From Planctomycetota bacterium (lineage in GTDB: Bacteria; Planctomycetota; Phycisphaerae; WQYP01), in the NCBI GenBank assembly GCA_021828925.1, contig JAJZCT010000059.1, positions 1 through 10,623 of the forward strand: a stretch of DNA of 10,623 nucleotides, written 5' to 3'. The position numbers were made by a program, and so were the translations under genes. Positions 1-6,158 of this stretch are shown here, piece after piece. The notes beneath the pieces were generated by a model. The model saw only the letters and a program-made list of their open reading frames with translations, was not told the DNA's origin and did no database searches. Numbering within the stretch: position 1 is the stretch's first letter; every line of letters begins with the position of its first letter.

Positions 1-105
1 ACGAATCTTGGGGCAATTATCATCGGTATTTGTTGTCTGGGAATTTTGGTACAGTTGGCGTGGGCCGCCCATAAAAAAGAGAAAGAAAAAGCCGCCAACG
101 ATTAA
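1..105 (+). CDS. C-terminal end of an unidentified membrane protein (5' partial)
   Basis: The reading frame is open from the first base of the window and ends at a TAA at 103-105, giving 34 visible residues. They form one hydrophobic segment (roughly residues 4-23, rich in Ile, Gly, Leu and two adjacent Cys). A short, highly charged tail follows, with the pattern HKKEKEKAAND. A final transmembrane helix with a Lys-rich tail suggests an inner-membrane protein with a cytoplasmic C-terminus by the positive-inside rule. The family cannot be named from so little sequence. The next gene starts 63 bp downstream on the same strand, so the two could share a transcript. Little in the gap resembles a promoter or a terminator. 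Confidence 0.6.
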   Translation, partial: TNLGAIIIGICCLGILVQLAWAAHKKEKEKAAND

Positions 106-168
106 CTTTGATCAACCCTATACGCCATTGCCCTGCACGTCAGCGGCGGAATCAATACAAGGATCAAC

Positions 169-963
169 ATGAAACGTCAGCCTTTAAATCCCATGATACC
201 TCTGTTAGCCGTTGAGCCACTGGGGATGGATTTGCGAACCGCTGCGCAAAACGCGCAGAAGTGGGGCTTTGGCGGCCTGGCCATTGGGATCGGCCACCCC
301 GAGATTCATGCCAAAACCTTCGGCCAAACCGCCCAGCGGCACTTCAAACAAATCCTCTCAGCTCATGGCTTAGTGCTGGGGGCTTTGCGCGTCGGTGTGG
401 GAAAGGCCGGTGCATTTGATTCCGCCACATCGCAGAAACTACTCGATGACGCTCTGACCGCCTGCGAACTGGCCCATCGCCTGCAAGTATCTGTCATATC
501 CGTTTATATTGGTGAGCCTGCAGATGATCAGAAGCTCTCGGGCGATGTCGCGGAAATATTGCGACGCCTGGCCGAGCACGCAGATCGTACCGGTGTTGTT
601 GCGGCACTTTCCTGCGGTCAAAGCCCTTGGCTGCTAAAGCTCCTATCCAGCATGGATGCACCGTCTCTCGCGGCCAATTTGGATTCAGCACGGGTTGTTG
701 CGGCTGGCGGCTCAGCGCGACAAGCCGCCGAGATGTTAGCCGGGCGTATAGCACTTTGGACCTGCACCGACGCCCTGCGCAACGGTTCAAATGTTCAGAT
801 GACACCATTGGGTTCCGGCCAAGCCGAGAGCCGGGAAGTAGTGAACATTTTAAAGAATCAGGACTTTACCGGGCCAATTATCATTGATGTCCGTGATTTA
901 TCGCACCCGGCTCAAGCCGCGGAGCAAGCCCGCAATCAGCTCAACGACTGGATTGTAAAATGA
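169..963 (+). CDS. Sugar phosphate isomerase/epimerase-like TIM-barrel protein, metal site degenerate
   Basis: This 264-residue protein has the layout of xylose-isomerase-like TIM barrels (AP endonuclease 2 superfamily), which usually isomerise or epimerise sugars with a divalent metal. The fold is suggested by regular strand-helix units: GFGGLAIGIG near 33-42, VSVISVYIGEP near 108-117, GVVAALS near 142-148, LAANLDSARVVAAGG near 168-181 and GPIIIDVRD near 235-243. The start ATG has an AAGGA ribosome site at 159-163. The residues that normally bind metal look mostly lost. The usual Glu of the ALExH strand is Ser148, the His after the conserved Asp (D172) is absent, and the last Glu is replaced by Asp240. 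It may be a non-catalytic or altered member. The last codon overlaps the birA start (ATGA, 960-963), so translation of the two is probably coupled. The fold call is fairly safe; no substrate can be given. Confidence 0.75.
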   Translation: MKRQPLNPMIPLLAVEPLGMDLRTAAQNAQKWGFGGLAIGIGHPEIHAKTFGQTAQRHFKQILSAHGLVLGALRVGVGKAGAFDSATSQKLLDDALTACELAHRLQVSVISVYIGEPADDQKLSGDVAEILRRLAEHADRTGVVAALSCGQSPWLLKLLSSMDAPSLAANLDSARVVAAGGSARQAAEMLAGRIALWTCTDALRNGSNVQMTPLGSGQAESREVVNILKNQDFTGPIIIDVRDLSHPAQAAEQARNQLNDWIVK

Positions 964-1796
964 GCCAGCGTGTCATCAGCGAAGTGACTTACCTGGGCAC
1001 CGTAGAATCCACACAGGATATAGCCAAGGCCCATGCCAAGCAGTTGGTACTGTCCGACCAGCCATTGGGATTTCCCCGCCAATTTTATGTTGCCGAAAGC
1101 CAGACCCAGGGCCGCGGGCAGCATGGCCGCGCATGGATCAGCCCACACGGCGGGATCTATTTAAGCGCAGTGTTCCCCGATGTCCCGCAGTATATGCATC
1201 GCTATATCCCTTTGGTAGCCGGCCTGGCTATAACACGATTGATTATGCGGCCATGGTTTCCTTCTCCGTGGTTGCCCGGCCGTCCCAATATGAATATTGC
1301 CTTCACCCCTGTGCATCTGCGCTGGCCCAACGACGTGCTGTTTAACGGAAAAAAAATTGCCGGAGTGCTATCGGAAAGTATCACCATGGGACATCGCGCG
1401 GTGGCGGTGGTCGGCGTGGGAATGAATGTCAATGCCGATCCCGCCATATCAAACCCGGAACTAAGCGAATATTCCACCTCCCTGGCACGCGAGCTTGGAA
1501 GGCCGGTCGACAAAATAAAAGTCACTAACGCCCTGCTTCATAATCTTGAGGAATGTATTGGTGCTCTAACTGGCAGACAGTGGCCGGCACTGCATCGGGA
1601 AATCTCCGATCGCGATTATCTACGCGGCCGTTCCGTAACAATTTCCGCCGATGACCAACTTCTCTCCGGTACCGGTGCCGGTATCGCGGACGACGGAGCA
1701 CTCCTGTTGCAGGCCCTATCACAGCGTGAACCATCAGCCCTTTACGGCGGCACAATCTGCGCCGTAGACGGCCGCCCCATCCGCCCACCCCCTTAA
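960..1796 (+). CDS. birA: Biotin--[acetyl-CoA-carboxylase] ligase (group I biotin protein ligase)
   Basis: This 278-residue cytoplasmic enzyme makes biotinyl-AMP and transfers biotin to a lysine of the carboxylase carrier protein. Family motifs appear in order: EST at 16-18, the biotinyl-AMP loop GRGQHGR at 51-57, HGGIYLS at 63-69, RWPNDVLFNGKKIAG at 121-135 (Lys132 matches the catalytic Lys of Escherichia coli BirA) and GVGMNVN at 152-158. A small C-terminal SH3-like domain follows at about 222-268. There is no N-terminal winged helix, so this is a group I ligase that should not act as a DNA-binding biotin repressor. An unusual Pro/Trp-rich insertion of about 20 residues (about 96-117) lies just before RWPND. 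The ATG overlaps the stop of the preceding TIM-barrel gene, and no strong ribosome site precedes it, which favours translational coupling. The TAA abuts the palindrome that follows. Confidence 0.93.
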   Translation: MSQRVISEVTYLGTVESTQDIAKAHAKQLVLSDQPLGFPRQFYVAESQTQGRGQHGRAWISPHGGIYLSAVFPDVPQYMHRYIPLVAGLAITRLIMRPWFPSPWLPGRPNMNIAFTPVHLRWPNDVLFNGKKIAGVLSESITMGHRAVAVVGVGMNVNADPAISNPELSEYSTSLARELGRPVDKIKVTNALLHNLEECIGALTGRQWPALHREISDRDYLRGRSVTISADDQLLSGTGAGIADDGALLLQALSQREPSALYGGTICAVDGRPIRPPP

Positions 1797-1798
1797 AA

Positions 1799-1837
1799 GG
1801 TACCTGACACCTTTTACGAAAAAAGGTGTCAGGTACC
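1799..1837. repeat. REP-like palindrome between convergent birA and mpg
   Basis: Two perfect 17-bp inverted arms, GGTACCTGACACCTTTT (1799-1815) and its complement (1821-1837), flank a 5-nt loop (ACGAA). The element starts 2 bp after the birA stop codon. Its right arm contains the mpg stop: TCA at 1829-1831 reads TGA on the minus strand, so the last two mpg codons also lie in the repeat. The long GC-containing stem between converging genes could end transcription or block exoribonucleases in both directions, but neither side has a clean U-tract. The arm sequence resembles small dispersed palindromes (REP/RAYT-type) that I recall from many environmental genomes. That is memory, not a search. 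No second copy is present in this window. Confidence 0.8.
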
Positions 1838-2416
1838 GTTAATTTGCAAGGTTCCACTTGAGGACGCGTCGAGGAAGCGCAAAGGGGCGTGTTTCCATTC
1901 GCCCGCATAATCTACGCCGATGCGCGGAGTGCTGATGATGCGTGGCTTACTACCCGTTCTTTTCATGATGTAAAAATCTTCACCGGTCATATCCATTCCG
2001 CGGTCGACCAGCGTTACGCCAAAGGCGCGTGCCAACTTTCCCGGCCCCGAGAGATCCACCTTCCAGCCATCAAGCGGTAGCGCCCCGCGCAGCAGCGCCG
2101 CCTGTGGATCACCTTCCTGACTGGTGACAATATTAAGCATGTAATACATGCCGTAAATCAGATAAACATAGGCGTAGCCGGGTGGCCCGAACATAGTTTC
2201 AGTACGTTTTGTTCGACCCTTGGAAGCGTGCGAGGCAAGATCATGCGGGCCGACGTAAGCTTCCGTTTCGATAATGCGGGCGGCGTAACGCACCGAGTTG
2301 ATCGTGCGTACCAACGTGCAGCCAATGAGTTCCGGTGCAACAACCTCAGCGCCGCGCTGAAAAAACAAGCGTCCCAGTTTATCGCCGCCGGAGTTGTTCA
2401 ATGTCGCCCCCCGCAA
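1829..2416 (-). CDS. mpg: DNA-3-methyladenine glycosylase (AAG/MPG family)
   Basis: This 195-residue monofunctional DNA glycosylase removes alkylated purines such as 3-methyladenine in base-excision repair. Key residues align with human AAG: ETEAY with Glu52 as the catalytic base position (human E125), Tyr54, His63 in the ASHASKG segment, the YVYLIYGMYYMLN stretch with Tyr88 at the DNA-intercalating position (human Y162), and Asn95. RIGVDYAGEW at 165-174 and PLRF at 178-181 are the usual C-terminal family motifs. The length is normal for a bacterial member. The best start is a TTG at 2414-2416, with AAGGGGA (2424-2430) 7 nt upstream. An in-frame stop lies just upstream and no ATG or GTG is available. 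The ribosome site overlaps the stop codon of the transporter gene 12 nt upstream, so the two genes are probably co-transcribed. The last residues and stop codon come from the palindrome at 1799-1837. Confidence 0.93.
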   Translation of the reverse strand: MRGATLNNSGGDKLGRLFFQRGAEVVAPELIGCTLVRTINSVRYAARIIETEAYVGPHDLASHASKGRTKRTETMFGPPGYAYVYLIYGMYYMLNIVTSQEGDPQAALLRGALPLDGWKVDLSGPGKLARAFGVTLVDRGMDMTGEDFYIMKRTGSKPRIISTPRIGVDYAGEWKHAPLRFLDASSSGTLQINGT

Positions 2417-2428
2417 TATGGCATCCCC

Positions 2429-3889
2429 TTAAATGCCCCCAATTTGGGCGGCCAAATCTCCGGAAGCTGCCTCAGGCGAATCGGTCCGATTTTTCCCCGC
2501 GCGATAGCCGTACAAGCCATAAAATGCGATATAGACATACGATATCATAGGCACCATAAATGAATATTGAATGCCGATGTGGTCCGCCACGATTCCCTGC
2601 AGCGGCGGCAACAAAGCTCCGCCGAGAATCGCCATAACCAAAAGTGAAGAACCCTGACTTTTCAACGATCCTAATCCGTCGATAGCCAGGGAGAATATGT
2701 TGGACCACATCACCGAATCAAACAGACCAATGCCTAAAATCGCCCAAATCGCCGCTGCCCCGGCGGACAACATGCCGGTGAGCAGCAGAGCTATAATAAT
2801 AAAACTAAAAAGTGCCAGCATCCGCTGTGGACTGGAGGCTCCAAGAAAAAATGCTACCAGCATCAGCAGGAGCATCACGCCGTAATGCAACGCGTTAGCA
2901 CGGCCGGCAAGCACCCAGATAACGCCAAAGGCCACTACCGGAAGTAATATCACCACGGTATTGCGTAATTTCCTGCGCATATCGCTCAGGGCAAAAGCCC
3001 CCATAAATCGACCGATCATCAGCCCGCCCCAGTAAAACGCCAGAAACTTCGACGCTGCCTCATGGCTAAGTCCCCCCAGCTTGGGCAAATTCAGAAAGTT
3101 AATAATGGAACTTCCTACGGATACCTCGCCGCCGACGTACATGAAAATCGCCAGCATGCCCAGTACAGTGTGCGGATGCTTAAGCGCCCCCGCCCCACGC
3201 GTGACATGTTCCGTGTTGGTAAAGTTGGGTAGTTGGGCAAACATGAAACAAACCGCCAATGCTAGAAATACCCCCCCCACACACAGATACGGAATTTTCA
3301 CGCTCTGCGCACCGTGACTACCCGGGCCGTTGAAGACCTTGAAAATCAATAAACCGGCGATAATCGGACCGATCGTGGTGCCAAAGGAATTAAACGCCTG
3401 CGACAGATTCAACCGGCTCGATGCGGTTCGCTCCGGCCCTAAAATAGTAATGTACGGGTTGGCGGCAATTTGCAGCATCGCAAATCCCAAACCTACGATA
3501 AATAACGCGATGAGAAAAAATGGATACGAAATCATGATCGCCGCAGGGTAAAACATGATAAACCCCGCCGCGGCAATCAGCAGGCCGATGATAACACCGG
3601 TTTTGTACCCGATACGATTAATCGGATCGCCCCAGAACATGGAAATAAAATAATAGATCAGCGAGCCGACAGTGTACGCGCCAAAAAAGGCGAATTGGAT
3701 CAACATGGCTTGAAAATAATTCAGTGTAAAGGCGTCCCTGAAGCGCGGAATGAGGATGTCATTCCACACCGTCATGAACCCCCACATAAAAAACAGCACC
3801 GTCATGATGGTAAACGGGCCTCGATAGGTCCGCTCTGGAGTATTTGAAGAAGTTCCCACTGACGTTCCGGGAATGCCGCCAATTGCCAT
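2429..3889 (-). CDS. MFS sugar:H+ symporter, FucP/GluP (FHS) family
   Basis: This 486-residue inner-membrane protein has about 12 hydrophobic segments and belongs to the fucose/glucose-galactose branch of the major facilitator superfamily. Diagnostic stretches are FMWGFMTVWNDILIP, LQIAANPYITILGP, SRLNLSQAFNSFGTTIGP, MYVGGEVSVGS and, near the C-terminus, MAILGGALLPPLQG. Asp44 matches the proton-linked Asp46 of E. coli FucP. The second acidic residue (FucP Glu135, LETAANP) is Gln140 here, as I recall for glucose/galactose or N-acetylglucosamine permeases. L-fucose is therefore not the obvious substrate. I chose the ATG at 3887-3889 because AGGAAA sits 8 nt upstream; an in-frame ATG at 3905-3907 would add six residues but has a poorer ribosome site. 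The polar C-terminal tail (about 25 residues) is longer than in FucP. mpg follows after 12 nt. Confidence 0.88.
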   Translation of the reverse strand: MAIGGIPGTSVGTSSNTPERTYRGPFTIMTVLFFMWGFMTVWNDILIPRFRDAFTLNYFQAMLIQFAFFGAYTVGSLIYYFISMFWGDPINRIGYKTGVIIGLLIAAAGFIMFYPAAIMISYPFFLIALFIVGLGFAMLQIAANPYITILGPERTASSRLNLSQAFNSFGTTIGPIIAGLLIFKVFNGPGSHGAQSVKIPYLCVGGVFLALAVCFMFAQLPNFTNTEHVTRGAGALKHPHTVLGMLAIFMYVGGEVSVGSSIINFLNLPKLGGLSHEAASKFLAFYWGGLMIGRFMGAFALSDMRRKLRNTVVILLPVVAFGVIWVLAGRANALHYGVMLLLMLVAFFLGASSPQRMLALFSFIIIALLLTGMLSAGAAAIWAILGIGLFDSVMWSNIFSLAIDGLGSLKSQGSSLLVMAILGGALLPPLQGIVADHIGIQYSFMVPMISYVYIAFYGLYGYRAGKNRTDSPEAASGDLAAQIGGI

Positions 3890-3928
3890 AGTCTGGTTTC
3901 CTCGCATTACTTCATTTTTTCCGGCGTC

Positions 3929-3952
3929 GTTGCGGTAACTTCGTACGGCAAC
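3929..3952. promoter_or_regulatory. Inverted repeat upstream of the sugar transporter gene
   Basis: GTTGC/GCAAC outer arms and GTA/TAC inner arms pair around a single G-G mismatch and a 6-nt loop (ACTTCG). The site lies 40 nt upstream of the transporter ATG chosen here, and upstream of the alternative ATG too. It could be an operator for a sugar-responsive repressor or a hairpin in the transporter leader. Nothing in the sequence decides between these, and chance is possible. Confidence 0.3.
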
Positions 3953-3974
3953 CCCGCCTTGATAAAGAATCCGC

Positions 3975-4003
3975 TATGTTCCCTTGATTAACGAAATTGT
4001 CAA
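3975..4003 (-). promoter_or_regulatory. Possible promoter of the transporter-mpg pair
   Basis: On the minus strand a perfect TTGACA (-35, plus-strand 3998-4003) is followed after 17 nt by AACATA (3975-3980), a poor -10 box. The transcript would begin about 80 nt before the transporter start codon and include the inverted repeat at 3929-3952. The -35 match and spacing are the only support. Confidence 0.3.
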
Positions 4004-4076
4004 GTAGGAAAAGAACTTCACGCACGTGCCCGTGATATTTCTCTTGAAACCATACAACACAACCCGCAGAACTTCC

Positions 4077-4105
4077 TTGACATTGCCCCATAATCATCAT
4101 AACCT
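4077..4105 (+). promoter_or_regulatory. Possible cysK promoter
   Basis: A perfect TTGACA at 4077-4082 is followed after 17 nt by TAACCT (4100-4105), which matches the -10 consensus at only three positions. It lies 31 nt before the cysK start codon, so any 5' leader would be short (about 25 nt). That leaves no room for a riboswitch. Confidence 0.35.
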
Positions 4106-4123
4106 ACAAATTAGATCAGTTTT

Positions 4124-4130
4124 AAGGAGA
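4124..4130 (+). promoter_or_regulatory. cysK ribosome binding site (decides the start)
   Basis: AAGGAGA lies 6 nt before the ATG at 4137-4139. The frame is open 37 codons further upstream, but the protein resembles cysteine synthase only from this ATG on, and the longer start at 4026 has no comparable ribosome site. Confidence 0.85.
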
Positions 4131-4136
4131 TTATTT

Positions 4137-5090
4137 ATGGGCAGACTTTTTTCCGACATTACCAAAACCATCGGCAATACACCCTTGGTGCGTATTAATC
4201 GCCTTGTCCCTGCCGGCCAGGGCATTGTTTACGCCAAGTGCGAATTCTTCAATCCCCTTTCAAGCGTCAAAGATCGTATCGGTGCAGCCATGATTGAAGC
4301 CGCTGAAAAAGCCGGCAAAATTAACAAAGACACCCATATCATGGAAGCCACCAGCGGTAACACCGGTATTGCTCTGGCGTTTGTATGCGCTGCCAAAGGT
4401 TACAAGCTCACGCTTTACATGCCCGAAAGCATGTCCCTGGAGCGACGCAAACTTCTGCGGATCATGGGAGCCAACTTAGTCCTTACGCCCGCTGCTGAAG
4501 GCATGCCCGGTGCCATTCGCCGGTGCGGTGAGGCCGCCGCGGCGGACAAAAATGCCATTATTGCCCAGCAATTTGATAATCCAGCCAACGTTGCAATTCA
4601 CGAAAAAACCACCGCCGAAGAAATCTGGAATGATACCGATGGCAAGGTGGACTGCCTGGTATCTGCCGTCGGTACCGGCGGTACAATCAGCGGTGTGGCG
4701 GGTGTCATTAAAAAACGTAATCCCAAATTCAAAGCTATTGCGGTCGAACCTACCGGTTCACCGGTTATCACGCAGTGCAAGGCTGGGCAACCTTTGAAGC
4801 CCGGCCCGCACAAAATTCAGGGTGCCGGTGCCGGCTTTATCCCAAAAAATCTACATGTTGACTTGGTGGATGAAGTCATTCAAGTCACCAATGAAGATGC
4901 CTTTGAATGGGCACGCCGCCTGGCACGCGAAGAAGGCATTCTGGCTGGCATCAGTTCCGGCGCCAATATGTGGGCCGCCGCACAAGTGGCCGCCCGTCCG
5001 GATATGAAGGGTAAAATCATTGTCGCCGTCATGTGCTCCACGGGTGAGCGTTATATCAGCACGGCCATGTATGAAGGCCTGGATGCTTAA
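4137..5090 (+). CDS. cysK: Cysteine synthase A (O-acetylserine sulfhydrylase)
   Basis: This 317-residue PLP enzyme of the cytoplasm makes L-cysteine from O-acetylserine and sulfide, the last step of sulfur assimilation. The family pattern is complete: IGNTPLVRI at 12-20, NPLSSVKDR at 39-47 with Lys45 as the PLP-binding lysine, the substrate loop TSGNTG at 72-77, [14 protein letters not shown] at 94-107, the phosphate-binding GTGGT at 179-183, [11 protein letters not shown] at 266-276 and CSTGERY at 300-306 (Ser301 at the PLP ring-nitrogen position). Length matches CysK. There is no extra cystathionine-synthase or regulatory domain, although closely related synthases with other nucleophiles cannot be excluded. 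It is a single-gene unit, divergent from the sugar transporter and converging on the HD-GYP gene with only 11 bp between stop codons. I see no terminator hairpin there. Confidence 0.95.
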   Translation: MGRLFSDITKTIGNTPLVRINRLVPAGQGIVYAKCEFFNPLSSVKDRIGAAMIEAAEKAGKINKDTHIMEATSGNTGIALAFVCAAKGYKLTLYMPESMSLERRKLLRIMGANLVLTPAAEGMPGAIRRCGEAAAADKNAIIAQQFDNPANVAIHEKTTAEEIWNDTDGKVDCLVSAVGTGGTISGVAGVIKKRNPKFKAIAVEPTGSPVITQCKAGQPLKPGPHKIQGAGAGFIPKNLHVDLVDEVIQVTNEDAFEWARRLAREEGILAGISSGANMWAAAQVAARPDMKGKIIVAVMCSTGERYISTAMYEGLDA

Positions 5091-5101
5091 TGAATCGGCG
5101 G

Positions 5102-6154
5102 CTACCAGTTCCAAGCGTCTTGGCGGGCATTGATGGATTTCCGGCGGGCCTCCTCGGCTTGGTGGTAGTGCATTTGAACTTCCAGTATTTCTGATTCGCG
5201 ATCGAAAAACGCCTCCACCACGCGCGGGCCAAACTGTTTGCCGCTTTCGTTGCGGATGACATTACAGGCGTGCTCATGGCTTTCCGCCGCTTTGTAAACC
5301 CGCCGAGACGTGATCGCGTCATACACATCGGCTAACGCCATAATGCGCCCCGCCCAGGGAATCTGCTCGCCTGCCAATCCCTTCGGATAGCCGCGACCGT
5401 CATAACGCTCATGATGCGTGGCGGCGATGTCTCGTGCCATTTCCAAAAATTCCGCCCCCGGGTAACTCTGTAACACTTCATCCAAGGTGCTGGCCCCAAT
5501 CGCCGAATGGCGTTTCATGATTTCATATTCAGCGTCTGTCAACTTTCCAGGTTTGAGCAAAATAGCATCCGGAATCGCGACTTTACCAATGTCATGCAAT
5601 GGGCTGGTGTCATACAGCATCTGCACAAAATCCGCATGAATGATCGAAGCAAGTTCCGGGCGCTTTGCAAGCTGCCCGGCGATAATTTTCACATAATTGC
5701 GCGTGCGTTCCAAATGCAGCCCCGTTTCCTGATCGCGTGATTCGGCCAGCCGGGCCAAGGCAAAAATCGTCACATCACGCGTTTCCAGTGATAACGCACG
5801 CTCGCCGGCTTTGATGCGGGCCACGAGTTCCCCGGTGTCAAACGGCTTGGCCATGAAATCATCGGCCCCGGCGGCGATTCCCTCGGCCGCATCCACCGGA
5901 TCATCCCGTGAACTTAAAATAATAACATATACATATCTGCTAAGCTTACGCTTCCGAATCGCCCGGCACAACGCAATGCCATCCATGGAATCCATCATCC
6001 AATCGGTAATGACCATGCGAATCGGAAACTGTGACAACTGCTCCAACGCGGCAGCGCCGGTCGTGGTGGTAATAACCTCGTGGCCGAAACGATTTAACGC
6101 GGCACGGATCATCTCCAGCGCGATGGGATCATCATCGACGGCAAGAATTTTCAT
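5102..6154 (-). CDS. Response regulator with HD-GYP domain (predicted cyclic-di-GMP phosphodiesterase, RpfG type)
   Basis: This 350-residue cytoplasmic protein has a receiver domain at about 1-118 (acidic pocket AVDDD, phospho-acceptor Asp51, Lys103 in AKPF) and an HD-GYP domain at about 130-325. Metal-ligand positions look complete: Glu143 and His147 (ETGLH), His187-Asp188 (LHDIGK), His216, His247-His248 (THH) and Asp276 (ADVYD). The GYP signature is at 255-257 (GRGYP). All this predicts an active phosphodiesterase that lowers cyclic di-GMP when Asp51 is phosphorylated. I chose the ATG at 6152-6154 because AAGGAG (6164-6169) precedes it by 9 nt. The in-frame ATG at 6170-6172 would add MKELNG and overlap the kinase gene. 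It starts 4 nt after the kinase stop codon, so the pair form an operon and the kinase's receiver-HPt relay is the natural phosphate source. The protein ends with a Glu/Arg-rich helix. Confidence 0.93.
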   Translation of the reverse strand: MKILAVDDDPIALEMIRAALNRFGHEVITTTTGAAALEQLSQFPIRMVITDWMMDSMDGIALCRAIRKRKLSRYVYVIILSSRDDPVDAAEGIAAGADDFMAKPFDTGELVARIKAGERALSLETRDVTIFALARLAESRDQETGLHLERTRNYVKIIAGQLAKRPELASIIHADFVQMLYDTSPLHDIGKVAIPDAILLKPGKLTDAEYEIMKRHSAIGASTLDEVLQSYPGAEFLEMARDIAATHHERYDGRGYPKGLAGEQIPWAGRIMALADVYDAITSRRVYKAAESHEHACNVIRNESGKQFGPRVVEAFFDRESEILEVQMHYHQAEEARRKSINARQDAWNW

Positions 6155-6158
6155 TCCG

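Noticed and set aside
4026..4136. A 37-residue N-terminal extension of cysteine synthase in the same open frame
   Set aside because: The stretch has no family similarity, no ribosome site at its start and covers the likely promoter. A strong AAGGAGA precedes the internal ATG at 4137.
4106..4136. Riboswitch or T-box upstream of cysK
   Set aside because: The distance from the likely promoter to the start codon is about 25-30 nt, too short for either, and no stem is visible.
4668..4680. GGTACC inside cysK (and another inside birA near 1670), considered as further copies of the palindrome
   Set aside because: Only the 6-bp core is shared, with no TGACACC extension and no inverted partner, and both are explained by codons.
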